A stretch of DNA of 64,000 nucleotides from Varanus komodoensis (taxonomy: Eukaryota > Chordata > Lepidosauria > Squamata > Varanidae), in NCBI RefSeq assembly GCF_004798865.1, contig NW_025336481.1, positions 32,648,299 to 32,712,298 on the forward strand. Direction: 5' to 3'. Below the pieces are notes generated by a model. It did not search any database, had not been told where the DNA came from, and saw only the letters and a program-made list of their open reading frames with translations. Made by a program: the position numbers and the translations under genes. Positions 27,201 to 39,200 of this stretch are shown here, one piece after another; the first letter of the stretch is position 1, and each line of letters opens with the position of its first letter.

Positions 27201-30200
27201 TCGATACATAGATTCGTATCTTCTTACTGTGGGCTGAATCTGCGAAAGCAAGTCCCAAGATTGCGTCATCACCTGCCACAAAGTTGTAATAAGCGGTAAG
27301 ACAATTGCAGGTGATTGCTCTCCCCTGACAATGTCGTAGAACTTGTCGCTGCTCGGATCTGGCTGGTGTTGCACCTCGATCTCGAGTGACCGAACAAGTC
27401 TAGACATGAGCTCCCCAAATGAGATATGGGGCTCTTCAGGTGATGATGGTCCCTGAGATGTAATAAGGCCATCCGGGGAGGTGGAATCAGCATCCGAGGC
27501 GGAGTCGGGCCCGAGGTGATACAGCTCCAACGAGGAGGTCCCTGGTGAAGTGGGACGTTCAGATTTGACCCGCCTAAAGGTGGATGGCATATCCTCATGG
27601 GCGGACGGTGAGGAACGGTCCCGTGGGTGAGGATGAAACCAAAGGAGTGGTAGTTCACCCAACCCAACGGGTAGCTGTAGTAGGGCTGGAACCATCCTTC
27701 TTCCCGCCTCTTGTCCAGTCGGGACCGAGGTGGTGGTGATGGAGATTGGTCTCGGGCTCTCTCCGTGGGCATAGGAGTCAGAGAATGAGCCCTAGGAGGG
27801 GAGCCTTGAATCTCCCCATCGGAGATCGACTCGCGATGTGGCTCCTCAGGCAGTTGAGCAGGTAGGCCCTGTTGTGGAGCAGGTTGTATTGGAGACCCTG
27901 GTGGGGTAACCTGCATCGCTGCTTGAAGCATCGGTACCGATGGTGTTGGTACTGAAGCTGCCGCCGGGATCGATGGTGCTGTCGAACCCGAATCCCTATG
28001 CTTCTTCTTATGGGGTGGTTTAGCCGCCTTATCTTTCTTCACCTTGTTATGGGCCGAAGATTGATCTGATCCTCCGTGCTTCCTCTTTTCCCATTGTTTA
28101 CGCAGGGGGGAAAGAGATTGCTGAGCCCCGGAGGGGGAATTTCCATCATCCGATGGATGCGGCTGAGGCATGGGCAGCGTGGGCAAAGGGCGTTGTCCGG
28201 GCATGTCCAAGGCAGAGGCTGGGCATTGAGCTGACGTGGTCGAAGCTACGGCCTTGCACTTAGCACATGGAGCATGTCCTGGCCCGGGCTTTACTGCAGG
28301 CTGATCTGATTGCACCAGCGCTTGGTCCCATAGGAGTTTTCGCAATTGGTTCTCCCTATTTTTTCGCTCTTGCTTAGTAAAAGCAAGGCAATGGTGGCAT
28401 TTATCCGTCCTGTGCCCCTCGCCGAGGCAAAGGAGGCACAAGTTGTGAGGGTCTGCCGGGGACATTTTGGACCCACATTCTGCACTTTTGCGGAAGACTG
28501 CCCGCTGCGCCATCGCAGAAACAGGAGAATTAGAATATAGGAAAGAGGGAAAAGTAATATTTTTGGGTTTGTTTTTTTTAATATATATAGGAAAGAAGAA
28601 AAAAAAAGGAGAGATAAAGCTGTAACAAGGGAATGATAACTTGGAATAAGAGCAAGAATGTTAGAACAGTAGAAACAACGAACAATACTGAGTCGAGCGA
28701 GAGACGAACAGGCACGAGGCACAGCGAACAGCGGTCGCAAAAGACTGGAGAAAATGGTGGACACCCCACTCTATATATACTACCGAGGGGGGAGGGGAGC
28801 GGAGTTTTCCCGCCAAAACCGTTAGCTTTCAATCTTTCCAGCCTAGGCACTGCGCAGGCGCAGCACCCAGATCTGTGATGCACAGAGGCCACGATGAAGA
28901 AGCAGTGCAGGAAAGGCATATCGGAGCGATGGGGAAGAAAACAGTTTTCTGTGCTTCCAGATACATGATGCTGCACAAATGACAGCACAGTGGAGTTCTT
29001 ATCCTGCCCCTACCCTTCTAAGTTGGAGAAAAAATGCCCACCCGATATCAATGTATTGAGAATCTCTCTGCTTCTACCAGGAAAGACTTCTACTGGTATT
29101 TCTTTACAAGTGGTATAACCAAGGGTGGGGAAACACAGCACAATGACATCATAATATGGAGGAAAAAAAATGTGATATAGGCTGGCCATTCTCAGCAACT
29201 GCTCCACGGTTATTATAATAATATAGTTACCATGCCAAAACTGAGTTTCTAAGCACTGCTCCACAAATTTGTCATTTCTTACCAGATATCTTTGTCCCAC
29301 AAAAAGCGGACGAAGGATAATACAAACCTGAAATTGTAGCAGTGATAGCTATCTAAAAATATCAAAGACCAAGCATTTTGGCAGGATTTCCGAATACTTA
29401 CCTGTAATAAAATAGCTGACTTGTCTGTTAGCATGTTCTGAATCAGCATCAGTGGTACTCAAAATAGCAACTACTCCTCCTGTTGGGTCATCTTCACTGA
29501 CTGTCCCTTTGTAAATCTCTGCAGTGAAGCGTGGAGGGTTGTCATTCACATCAGTTACAAATACTTCCACAACCGCTGTAGAAGACAATGGCATTTTTTC
29601 AGCACGGTCAGATGCCGCCACAGTAATTCTGTATTTGTCCTGCCTTTCATGGTCAAGCTCTTTCAGAGTGGTGATCCAGCCTGTTTCCAGGTTTATGGAA
29701 AAGGACTCCATGATATCAGCATCTTGTGTTGGCTCTAACCTATAAGTAACCTGGGCGTTGCTTCCAGAATCTTGGTCAAAAGCTTTCACTTGTATGACTT
29801 TTGTTCCTGCTGGCATGTTTTCTACAATGTATGCTTCATATGGATTGGACTCCAGGATTGGTTGGTTGTCATTTGCATCTTTTATCTGAATGCTTATGTC
29901 TACTGAAGAAATCACTTTGTAATCTTCGTTCATATAATATGCTAGCACTGAAAACTGGTACCACTTTGTTGTCTCATGGTCTAAGCTTTTCTCCAGTTTC
30001 AGTCTTCCACTATGCTTGTCTATCACAAAATATTCATCTCTGTTGCTTTCAGGAGTATTTCCTTTAACAAGAGTATACAGCAAAGTATGACTGTGCTCTG
30101 CACGTATAGTATCAATATCAGTTCCGATAGGAGTATTTTCAGAAAGAGTGTAAGAATAAAATGGTTCTGAAAATTTTGGAAGATGGACTTCAGGGGAGAG

Positions 30201-33200
30201 TATTCTAACATACAGAGGAACACTAGATTCCTTTTGTGGGGCTCCACCATCCAGTGCTCTAACAAAGAAAGTGAGAAACTCATTTTCTAAACCGATTAAG
30301 CTTTCTTTTGTGGTTATTACACCAGTTAAGGGATTGATTTCTAAATTCTCTTGAACATTTTCAGAATCTGCTTCAATTGCATACATGATATCTGCATTGG
30401 TGCCCTCATCAGCATCGGAAGCTAAAACCTTAACGACAGTTGTACCTCTTGGAACATCTGATCCAATATTTACTTCATACTCGGATGCGCGAAACAAAGG
30501 GGCATTATCATTAACATCAGTAAGTATGACATTGATGCTGCAGAAAGCTACTTTCCCTCCAGAATCCGTGGCCATTAACCTAATGAAGATTACTTTTTCA
30601 GTTTGAGTTTCACGGTCAAGCTTTTCCAACGTAAATATTTGCCCCCTCTCATTAGTATAAAACCTATCTTTTGCAAAATCATTCACAATATGGTATGTGA
30701 TCGTTCCATACCTGCCGATATCTTTGTCAGTTGCAGTAACTTCAGTCACCAGTGTATGCAATGGAGCATTCTCAGCTAGTTCTACCTCATATTCATTTTG
30801 ACCAAAAATGGGGCTATGTAAATTAGCTCCAATTACATTTATAAGAACCTGAGCTGAACTTCTGAAGACCCCATCAGAAACAGATATATTAAGATGGTAA
30901 AGAGGTTTCAGAGTCTGTTTATGCAGGTTTGAAAGGGCAATGACCCCAGTTTTGCGGTTGATTACAAAATTCATATGATCGTTGCCTGATAATATGGAAT
31001 ATTCCAGTTTATCTGCATCTGAACTGTCTGCATCTGAGGCCTTTACACAAGTTACGAAGTGTCCACGGGGAGCCAGTTCACTGATGTTAGCTTCATAAAG
31101 CAGCTGGTTAAATACTGGTGGGTTATCATTTAGGTCTGTTATATCAACTGTTACAATAACATCACTGCTCAGTGGAGGCATGCCATTGTCTATTGCTCTT
31201 ACTAGCAATGTGTGTTGCTGAATCTGTTCATAATCCAAAGTCCTTGCTGTCAGAATGAGCCCAGTGCTACTATCTATGTGAAAATAATCATGACTCTTGC
31301 TGTTGTTTTCTACCAAGTGATAAGAAATCCCTCTGTTTGTTCCAGAATCAGCATCTGTAGCCCTGACATGTACAACAGATGTTCCAATTATAGATGCTTC
31401 AGAAAGGGCGGCAGCATAAAATTGCTCGATGAAGAGAGGCGGATTATCATTGATGTCTTCAACTATTATGTCAACAAATACCTCAGCATGGGCCCCAGTC
31501 AAAGAATCAGTGGCACGCACGCTCAGCTTGTAGGCAGGGTGTGACTCAAAATCAAGAGGAGCAAAAGTATTGATAACTCCTGTATTAAAGTTGATCGTAA
31601 ACTGATTGTAAGGGTCACCATCTGTGATGCTATAAAACACTTTGAGTCCTTCTGGGCTATTTGCTTGCACATGCACAACAGGACTATGAATCTGTATATT
31701 TTCCGGTATCTCTGCACTGTAGAAAGCTTTTTCAAATACTGGCATGGCTTTATTCACTACGGTGATTGGGACTGTCACTTCAGCAGAAAGACTTGGCTCT
31801 CCTCCATCCTTTGCTACCACCAATAGAAGATATTCTTTATTCAGTGTATCTGGGTCAAAAGGTTTCTTGAGCGAGATTTCACCCGTGTTTTCTATTTGGA
31901 AGTGATCATAATGTTCTTTGAGATAATAATGCACTCTTCCATTTCTACCAATATCTTTATCAACAGCAGTAACACGCCGAATAACTTGGCCCACTTCAGT
32001 ATCTATTTTAACGGTTGCGTAATACGGAAGACTGACAAAAACAGGGGCATTGTCATTTACATCTTCTACAGTGACCTTTACCACAACATGTGCAATTATC
32101 GATGGCTTATGCTCCAATGTCACTTCCACAACAATGTCAAAGGACTCCTGCAGCTCCCGATCAAATGGTATTCCAGTGGTTGAAAGGACTCCTGAAGTGT
32201 AGCTAATTTTAAATCTATTGTCTGGGTTTAGAATATGATAAAACAAAGGCTCATTTATTTGACTCCCTATAGGAGTGATAACAGCTATAGTTTTTGCCTC
32301 TGTGGAATTCTCTTGGACTACAGCACTGTAGGAGCTGCGTGTGAACTTTATCTGACTAGCTTTGCTTTCTTTCACATTAATTTTTACAGACGAGGTGCTC
32401 AAAAATCTGCCGTCAGATGCGCGGACTGTCAATTCATATCTGCTTCTTAACTGAGTTGTATTTTGTACAGTTATCTGTCCAGTCTTAGAATTGATTGAAA
32501 ATTTCTCTCCAATGTTGCCTTCAATGATAGAATACATTATTTGTGAAAAGGCTTCTGAGTCAGCATCTTTCGCATGCACTGTGACAACTTTCACTCCTTT
32601 ATAGGTTGGCACGAGAACAGATGTTTCATATAAATCTTTAGAGAACACAGGAGGGCAATCATTGATGTCAATTACATAAATGGTAACGTTGGCAGCATAT
32701 TCTGCAAATAAGTGTGGCGTTCCCATGTCATACACTTGCACAGAAAAGTGAAATGTATTTGTTTCTTCGTAGTCCAAGCTCATTACTGTACGGATGGCTC
32801 CTGTACTGGAATCAATGGCAAAATACTTGTGGACAGATGGCTCCACAATCTGATAGACAAGCAAAGCATTGGATTCTTTGTCCGCATCTATGGCTTGTAT
32901 CACTAATGGGACATTTTTGTCCGTTAGGACCACGCTGTTAATTGAGGCTGATTCACTTACGCGTCCCGTGTATTCTGCCTGCACAAAAGTTGGGGCATTA
33001 TCATTTTCATCTTGAAGATGCACCAGTACTGTAGTGTTAGCTGATTGGCCAGCCATGTTTGTACTCTGAATGGTCAGACTATAAAAAGGCAATGTTTCAA
33101 AATCAAGTGTCTTCTGAGAGGTAATGACGCCGGAATTTGGGTTAATAGCAAAGGCATCACCTATATTACCATCTTTTATCTCGTAAACTACAGATGACTG

Positions 33201-36200
33201 ACTGTATGCAATAACCATTCCAATGAAACTGCCGATGCGGCTGCCTTCACTGATTTCTGTAGAGTACTCTTTCATTGTGAATTTTGGTGCTGCATTATCA
33301 GAAATTGTGACTGAAATGTGCACAGATGTTACTTCACTCATGAGAGGGCTCCCTTTATCTCTTGCCTTCACCATCAAAGTGTATTCATCCTGACTGTTGC
33401 GGTCTAATTCTTTCGCGATGGTAATACTGCCTAAGATAGGGTGGATATTAAAAGCATTTCCAATATTTCCTGTTTAAAAAGAAAGAAAGACAATAGCAGT
33501 AAGAAAGAGAATGGAATTACAGATCTTAACAACGATATTTACAGAAGGTTAATTTTATTTAGAAAACCTGACAAACTTGAGCAATTGTATACCAAATTCA
33601 TAGACACACACAGATGTTCATTAAATTCACAACACTTTTACCCAAGTAAAGAAAACCAGAAAACACAGTGCATGAATTTTGCATTAAAACTCTCAGATGG
33701 CAGCCACAAGCAATAAGGAATGGTACTCAGGTAAGTGCATGGAATGATACACAAGAAAGTAAGTGGGCTGGTAGAGAAGGGCTGGAGAATTCCTTCCCTC
33801 TGCTGTGCCTAGCACAGAAGGCAAAAGGGCTGTCTGAAGGACATACCTTTCTCTGTGCTCAACACAGGAAAACAGCAGGCTGCTGAAGAAGGTGCAAAGT
33901 CCTCTATCTATTCTGTCAGCCCACTAGAGGCTAGCATTTATCTGGGGACAGGGACAAGCTCTTACTGTTTTGTGGGCTTATTTACAAGACCAAGTTGTAG
34001 GCAACTATCCAGCATGTACAACCACAATCAAACATCCTTTCAAGCATTATTCTGAACGAGTCTCAATTGAATCTTAATTAATAGTTGTGAAAATGTCCTT
34101 TTATAATATTATTTCCAAATCAGAATTACTTCAGTGAATTAGTTAAAACATTTCAGCTTCAAAATTACTTCCAATTAAAATGTACAGTTTAAGCTCTGTA
34201 TTAAAAAATTCCCTTTGAGAAATACCCACTAGAATTTGACTTAATGAAAGTGAACCAAGACAAGCCTTTCAAAATGAAGCAGACAGTACATTGGGGGTTT
34301 TATATTTCACAGGAATTTAAAAAAATGAAACAATGGATTAACAGAAACTTCATTTCTAATCTTTTAATTAAAAAGTGCAGCAAAAATGTGCTATTCTTGA
34401 AACATTACCTCATCATGAAGAGATGCAATTAAAAATATTAAAATTACGTATTTGGGTAGGCAGTTGATATTATCTTTTTTCTTACTGAAGGTTGTAAACA
34501 GAGTGCCATTCTTAGAATATCCCACTGCTAATCCCATAAACCATTACAAGCATTTAAGAAATGTTCATCTCAGATACTTAGAACTTCTGACCTAATGCTT
34601 TAGCCATAAAGTAGTTGAAAAAACTAGAAATACAATGCTGAGAAAGTTTTAACATTTCCTCCCACAAAATTCCTTGGATAAAGAAGGAAGAAATGTATGT
34701 AAGAAGACAAGAAAGAGACAAAGTGTGTGTGTGGATATATGGACGTGTAGAAAAATTCTTCATAGCAAATGTCCAACTTTCGTTATGTGCTAGCTGCTGG
34801 GAGTATATGATGCTAATCTTTTGAGTTCCACTGGTTGCCACTTTGTATCTAAACTAAATTCAAAGGGCTGACAATCTTAAACCTAAACACACTGATGGGC
34901 GATATTTTGTCATCCAGATATTTTGGCCTGGAATCCCCATCAGCTCTAATCAGCATAGCCAATGGTAAGTGATCATGGGGACTGTCAGCATCCAGATGCT
35001 CCGGTCTGCAAGTTTCCCACTCCTTCTATAAAGACATACAAACTAGGAAATGCCAGTGCTTTTTCTCCTATAAATCCATGCCTGCTGTGAATTATAATCA
35101 GGAAAGAAGGTTTGCTGAGTGCCACCACTGTCCAAAGTGAAGCTAGAAAAGAGTGTATTTCTGTGGTAGTACCTCAATCTGTGGAGCATCCTCATCAGAG
35201 AAGGCCATCAGATTCATTGCATTATAGCCTTCTGGCATCTAGTGTATTTGCTGAACTCAGTGCAATTTAATTTAGTATGTTCCAGGCAATATCCTGAAGG
35301 TCACATTTTCTGTTTATTTATCCAAAAAGCATTTACTCTCTTGCCATTATTCGTCTGTATTTTTAAAGGTTTTTACAACTTACACAGGTAACCATTTTGC
35401 AAATTGTAAAACTATTTGCAGAAATAAATGTTGCTTTTTCCAATAATGTTTAGATTATACCACTGTTGAAGGATGGATTATGAATGTACCACAGTAATCA
35501 CTGCATCAGCATCTATGTATCAACGTACACCCGGTGTGATTGGGCACAATGAAATGGTTAGGTACACTTAACCCATTAAAATCCAAGTAAATATTAAATG
35601 GTTAACTTGGTGTTGGCTTGTAGCTTCTGAAGCTTTGTTTTGCTGCAACTTAATGGGAATATAGCTAAATCTTGAACTGCCTCTAACAAGTTAGATCTGT
35701 CAAAACTGGCATACTGGATTACTGAGTTATAACTGCTATAGTCCTATATTTTAAATATTGCTGCTTTCACCTTAAAGCTAACATTTTTATTAATAATGAA
35801 AAAACATATAAACGCAATAAAAGAAACTGAAAGTATTAGAAGGTACCTGATTCGATGGAATACACAATTTCTGCATTTTCCCCTTTATCCTTGTCTAGTG
35901 CTGTAACTTGGAGAACAACTGACCCAACAGCTGCTGATTCATAAACTCGCCCTTCATAGGAAGAACTGGTGAACCATGGTGCATGATCATTTGTGTCACT
36001 AACATTAACGATGATTCTTGCAAAGTTGCGTTTGACAGGAACATCTTGATCCCGTACCTAAAATAATTGGCACATTACAAATAGTCAGCATTAAGAGTGC
36101 TTAAGAGGGTTGGACTGAGACTCAGAAAGTCTAGGTTCGAGTCTCCATATGAATGCCAAGAACAATGAGTGACTTTGAATCAGTCACTGACTCTCAGCTA

Positions 36201-39200
36201 GCCTACTTCACAGGGTTATTTTTCTAAGGATAAAACGAAGAGGAAGAAAACCTTGTAAGCCATCTTGAATTCCTTGTGAGAGGAAGAAAGGTGGGATATA
36301 AATTTAATAATAATTTTGTTTGCAATTTTATTCTGAATAATCTTTGCAGAACTGCATGAGGTGTATCAAGAAGCAAGGTTGAATTATACCCCTAGGTGAC
36401 AATGTTAAAAAAAGAGATTTTTATCCAGTATCAATACTTTCAGTGTATTAAGTATTTAAGTATTAGCTCTTACTCTATTTGCAAAGTGCTTGTTTCACAA
36501 GAAGAAATACTGGGTACTAAATAAGGAAGGCCATGGCTGGAGATCCCTACAGATGAGAGAGATCACCGTGCATCCAGGATATATTTAAATACAGGGAGTA
36601 CTGAATTTCAGTTAAAGAATAAAGAATAAAGAGAAAGCTCCTTTACCATCACTGTGAGAACATGCCGATGAATTGCTTCGTGGTCCAATCTTTCAGAAGT
36701 ATAGAGAGAGCCAGTTGCAGGATCCAGACGAAACTTCTTAAGGCTGATGGGATCCATGCTACTTTGCATAGTATAAATTAGCTTATTCTTTTCATCTCTG
36801 TCTGAGGCACTAATTTTCAAAATTTCAGTCTCGGGTACTGTGTCCTCAGGTATAATGACTTGGTATTCTGATGAAGAAAACTCAGGCCTGTGATCATTTG
36901 TGTCTATTACTTTAATATATACCTGTAAAGACACAAAGATAGAAGGTGGCAGTGATAAAAATATTAGAATGAAAATATTTTTATGGAGATAGGAAAGAAA
37001 TCTAGATAAGCATTCATGAAATGCATCAGTGCTCATAAAAGACAACAGACGACAGACAGAAACCAACTTAAATGATTTTCAAAAGGATAGTTGGGTTAGT
37101 TCAGGATGGTCCAACTTTTCGTACCTCATGGACTACATGAGGACTTTGACACAGAACCTGGGGGCTACACAAGGAATTACATTTCCATATTGTAAATCAA
37201 AGTGTCTGCAATATATTTATTGTACTTTATATATACAATATAGTTAATTAACCATTAAATGAGGGCCTGTGATCTCTACAGAGAACCCAGGTATCTCCTT
37301 CTCCAACTGCAGCTCAAGCTCAATGATCGCTCCTCTGGGGTAGCCCATCGCTTTCTTCCATTTCTGCCACCCAGAAACCCTCCCATGAGACCTCCTTGAC
37401 CTCTCCTTCCTTTTTGGAATTGGTGCACTGAGTCTCTTGCACTTGAACTCTCCCCAGTATACCCTACCCACTCCTGCAGATAAGCATGAAGGTGGCTCAG
37501 GGCAAGCTGGGGTGAGCTCTTATGAGGCTACCAGCCTGGCCCACTCTCTTTCTGAAAAGAGCGGGGAAACGTGGGGACCCCTGAATGGCAAGAGGGCCAC
37601 AGAACAAGGCCTTAGGAACCACATGCAGCCTCTGGGCTACATGTTGGATTACCCCAGGTTAGTTAGTCTGTTATTCCAAAACGGTCCTTTGGCACCTTAA
37701 AGACTAATAAATTGTGGCAAGCTTTTGTTTGTCAGAGACCACTTTTTCAGGGACATAACTGTTTGTTTGTTTGTTTGTTTACTTATTTAAAACTTTTATA
37801 CGCTGTCCCTTATGCATGGCATCTTGGGACGGCTCACAATCAGTGAAATCAGAAATCAGATCCTAAAGAGGACAAATTTACAAAAGTATTGGTATCCAAT
37901 AAAATAATTCATTCAGCTTTTCCGCATTCTCCTTATTCTTCTTCAAATTCATTATTAACCAATGGTCCAACTCCCTCTCTGCCTGGTTTCTTGCTTCTGA
38001 TATATTTAAAGAATTTCTGAAACTGTCTGTTAATGAATAGTTTTCTTGACACTGCTCATTAACCAAGCCAGAGACCCTTGGCCGTCATGCCACCTTCAAG
38101 TCAAAGTCTGATATTATATAAGGTATCCTGAATATATGGAGGGCCTTTCAGTCATGTTCCCACTGAATCATTGTCTATTCATGCTACTTTGCACCCAGAT
38201 AATTGTGTGTATATAAGCAAAACAGAGTATGTCAAAAATAAAAACACTTTATTGAAAATGCGAAATATAACCAATGAACAGTATCTTTCATCACAGCTGA
38301 TTAACACATAATTAACGTGTCACAACAATTTTTAATCTAGGGAAGAACAACACATAGATGGCAGCAGTTATCCTTAAAAAACCCAATGCTTCTATTTATT
38401 ACAAAGTTGATAACTAAGGCAAAAGCTATTAAGTAGATGGGGCTATAAAATATTTTATTCCCTATAACTATCAACCTAATTACTCAAGCATGCTCTTTTC
38501 CATTCCCCATGAATAATAATATTTATTTAAGATCAAATAAAAAAGAATTCTTGCTTTGAAGGCACTTGATTTTTCCCCAGCATAACTTTCTTCCTTAGTC
38601 AACTTTAACACTGTCAAAATTACTGCTGAAAGCCTTGAATCTGCTGATTCTCTTTGTGCACCAGGCATTCAGTGTTCAGTTGTGTATGAGGCACTAACAG
38701 CAATCTTGCTTACTGCCTCACATTTTTCCTCAAACAAAGCTATTTAAGTTATTTCACTGGAGTCAAATGCTCCACAGATGCTCATGGCCTGCAGCCAATC
38801 ACAGCTTTCTCATGCAACAATCATATTCAAAAGGTTATTACATTTCTTTATAATGAGTTCATATATTTGGTTTACTATTTTTACACAGACAACAATCTGA
38901 TAACATGCCCTTTTGCCAGTGAAACTGATGTAACACTAGAAAAAATGGCAGTTAATCAGGACTTGTTATGCTGTTTATTCTATTTCAAATGCTGAGCCAA
39001 GTATTTTGTGACATCAAGTATCTCAGGCAGCTTGCTGAACTTAAATATATTTCAGCATATTCTTTGCACACTACTTTATAATACAGCTATCTACAATTTC
39101 TAATTATTCTTACAGACCTCTGTGTTACTGAAGGATAAGAAATATCTTACTTAAAATAGTAATTTTTAAATAGTATCACATTCAAGAACAAGCTATAACT

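Larger units (their letters stand above)
24349..28903 (-). mobile_element. DIRS-like tyrosine-recombinase retroelement, fossil
   Basis: A copy of a DIRS-type retrotransposon lies in the intron between the giant exon and the 197-base exon, in the same orientation as FAT1. Parts in order from 28.9 to 24.35 kb: right inverted terminal repeat, Gag-like region, reverse transcriptase and RNase H region, tyrosine recombinase region, internal complementary region, left inverted terminal repeat. This order and the split-end repeats are diagnostic of DIRS elements. It is broken, with several breaks, and shorter than typical members of about 6 kb. The two terminal repeats differ at roughly 12 of 150 positions by eye, which suggests moderate age. 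No target duplication is expected because the family integrates by a tyrosine recombinase. Confidence 0.88.
23933..29401 (-). other. FAT1 intron filled by DIRS-like fossil
   Basis: 5,469 bases between the 197-base exon and the giant exon. About 4.55 kb is the DIRS-like element; the flanks of about 400 and 500 bases show nothing recognisable. Confidence 0.85.

Noticed and set aside
29349-33377. Reading the giant open frame as a complete single-exon gene starting at the methionine at 33,377
   Set aside because: Coding similarity continues upstream of that methionine to a good acceptor at 33,470, and the frame runs past the donor at 29,402 into nonsense. It is an internal exon.
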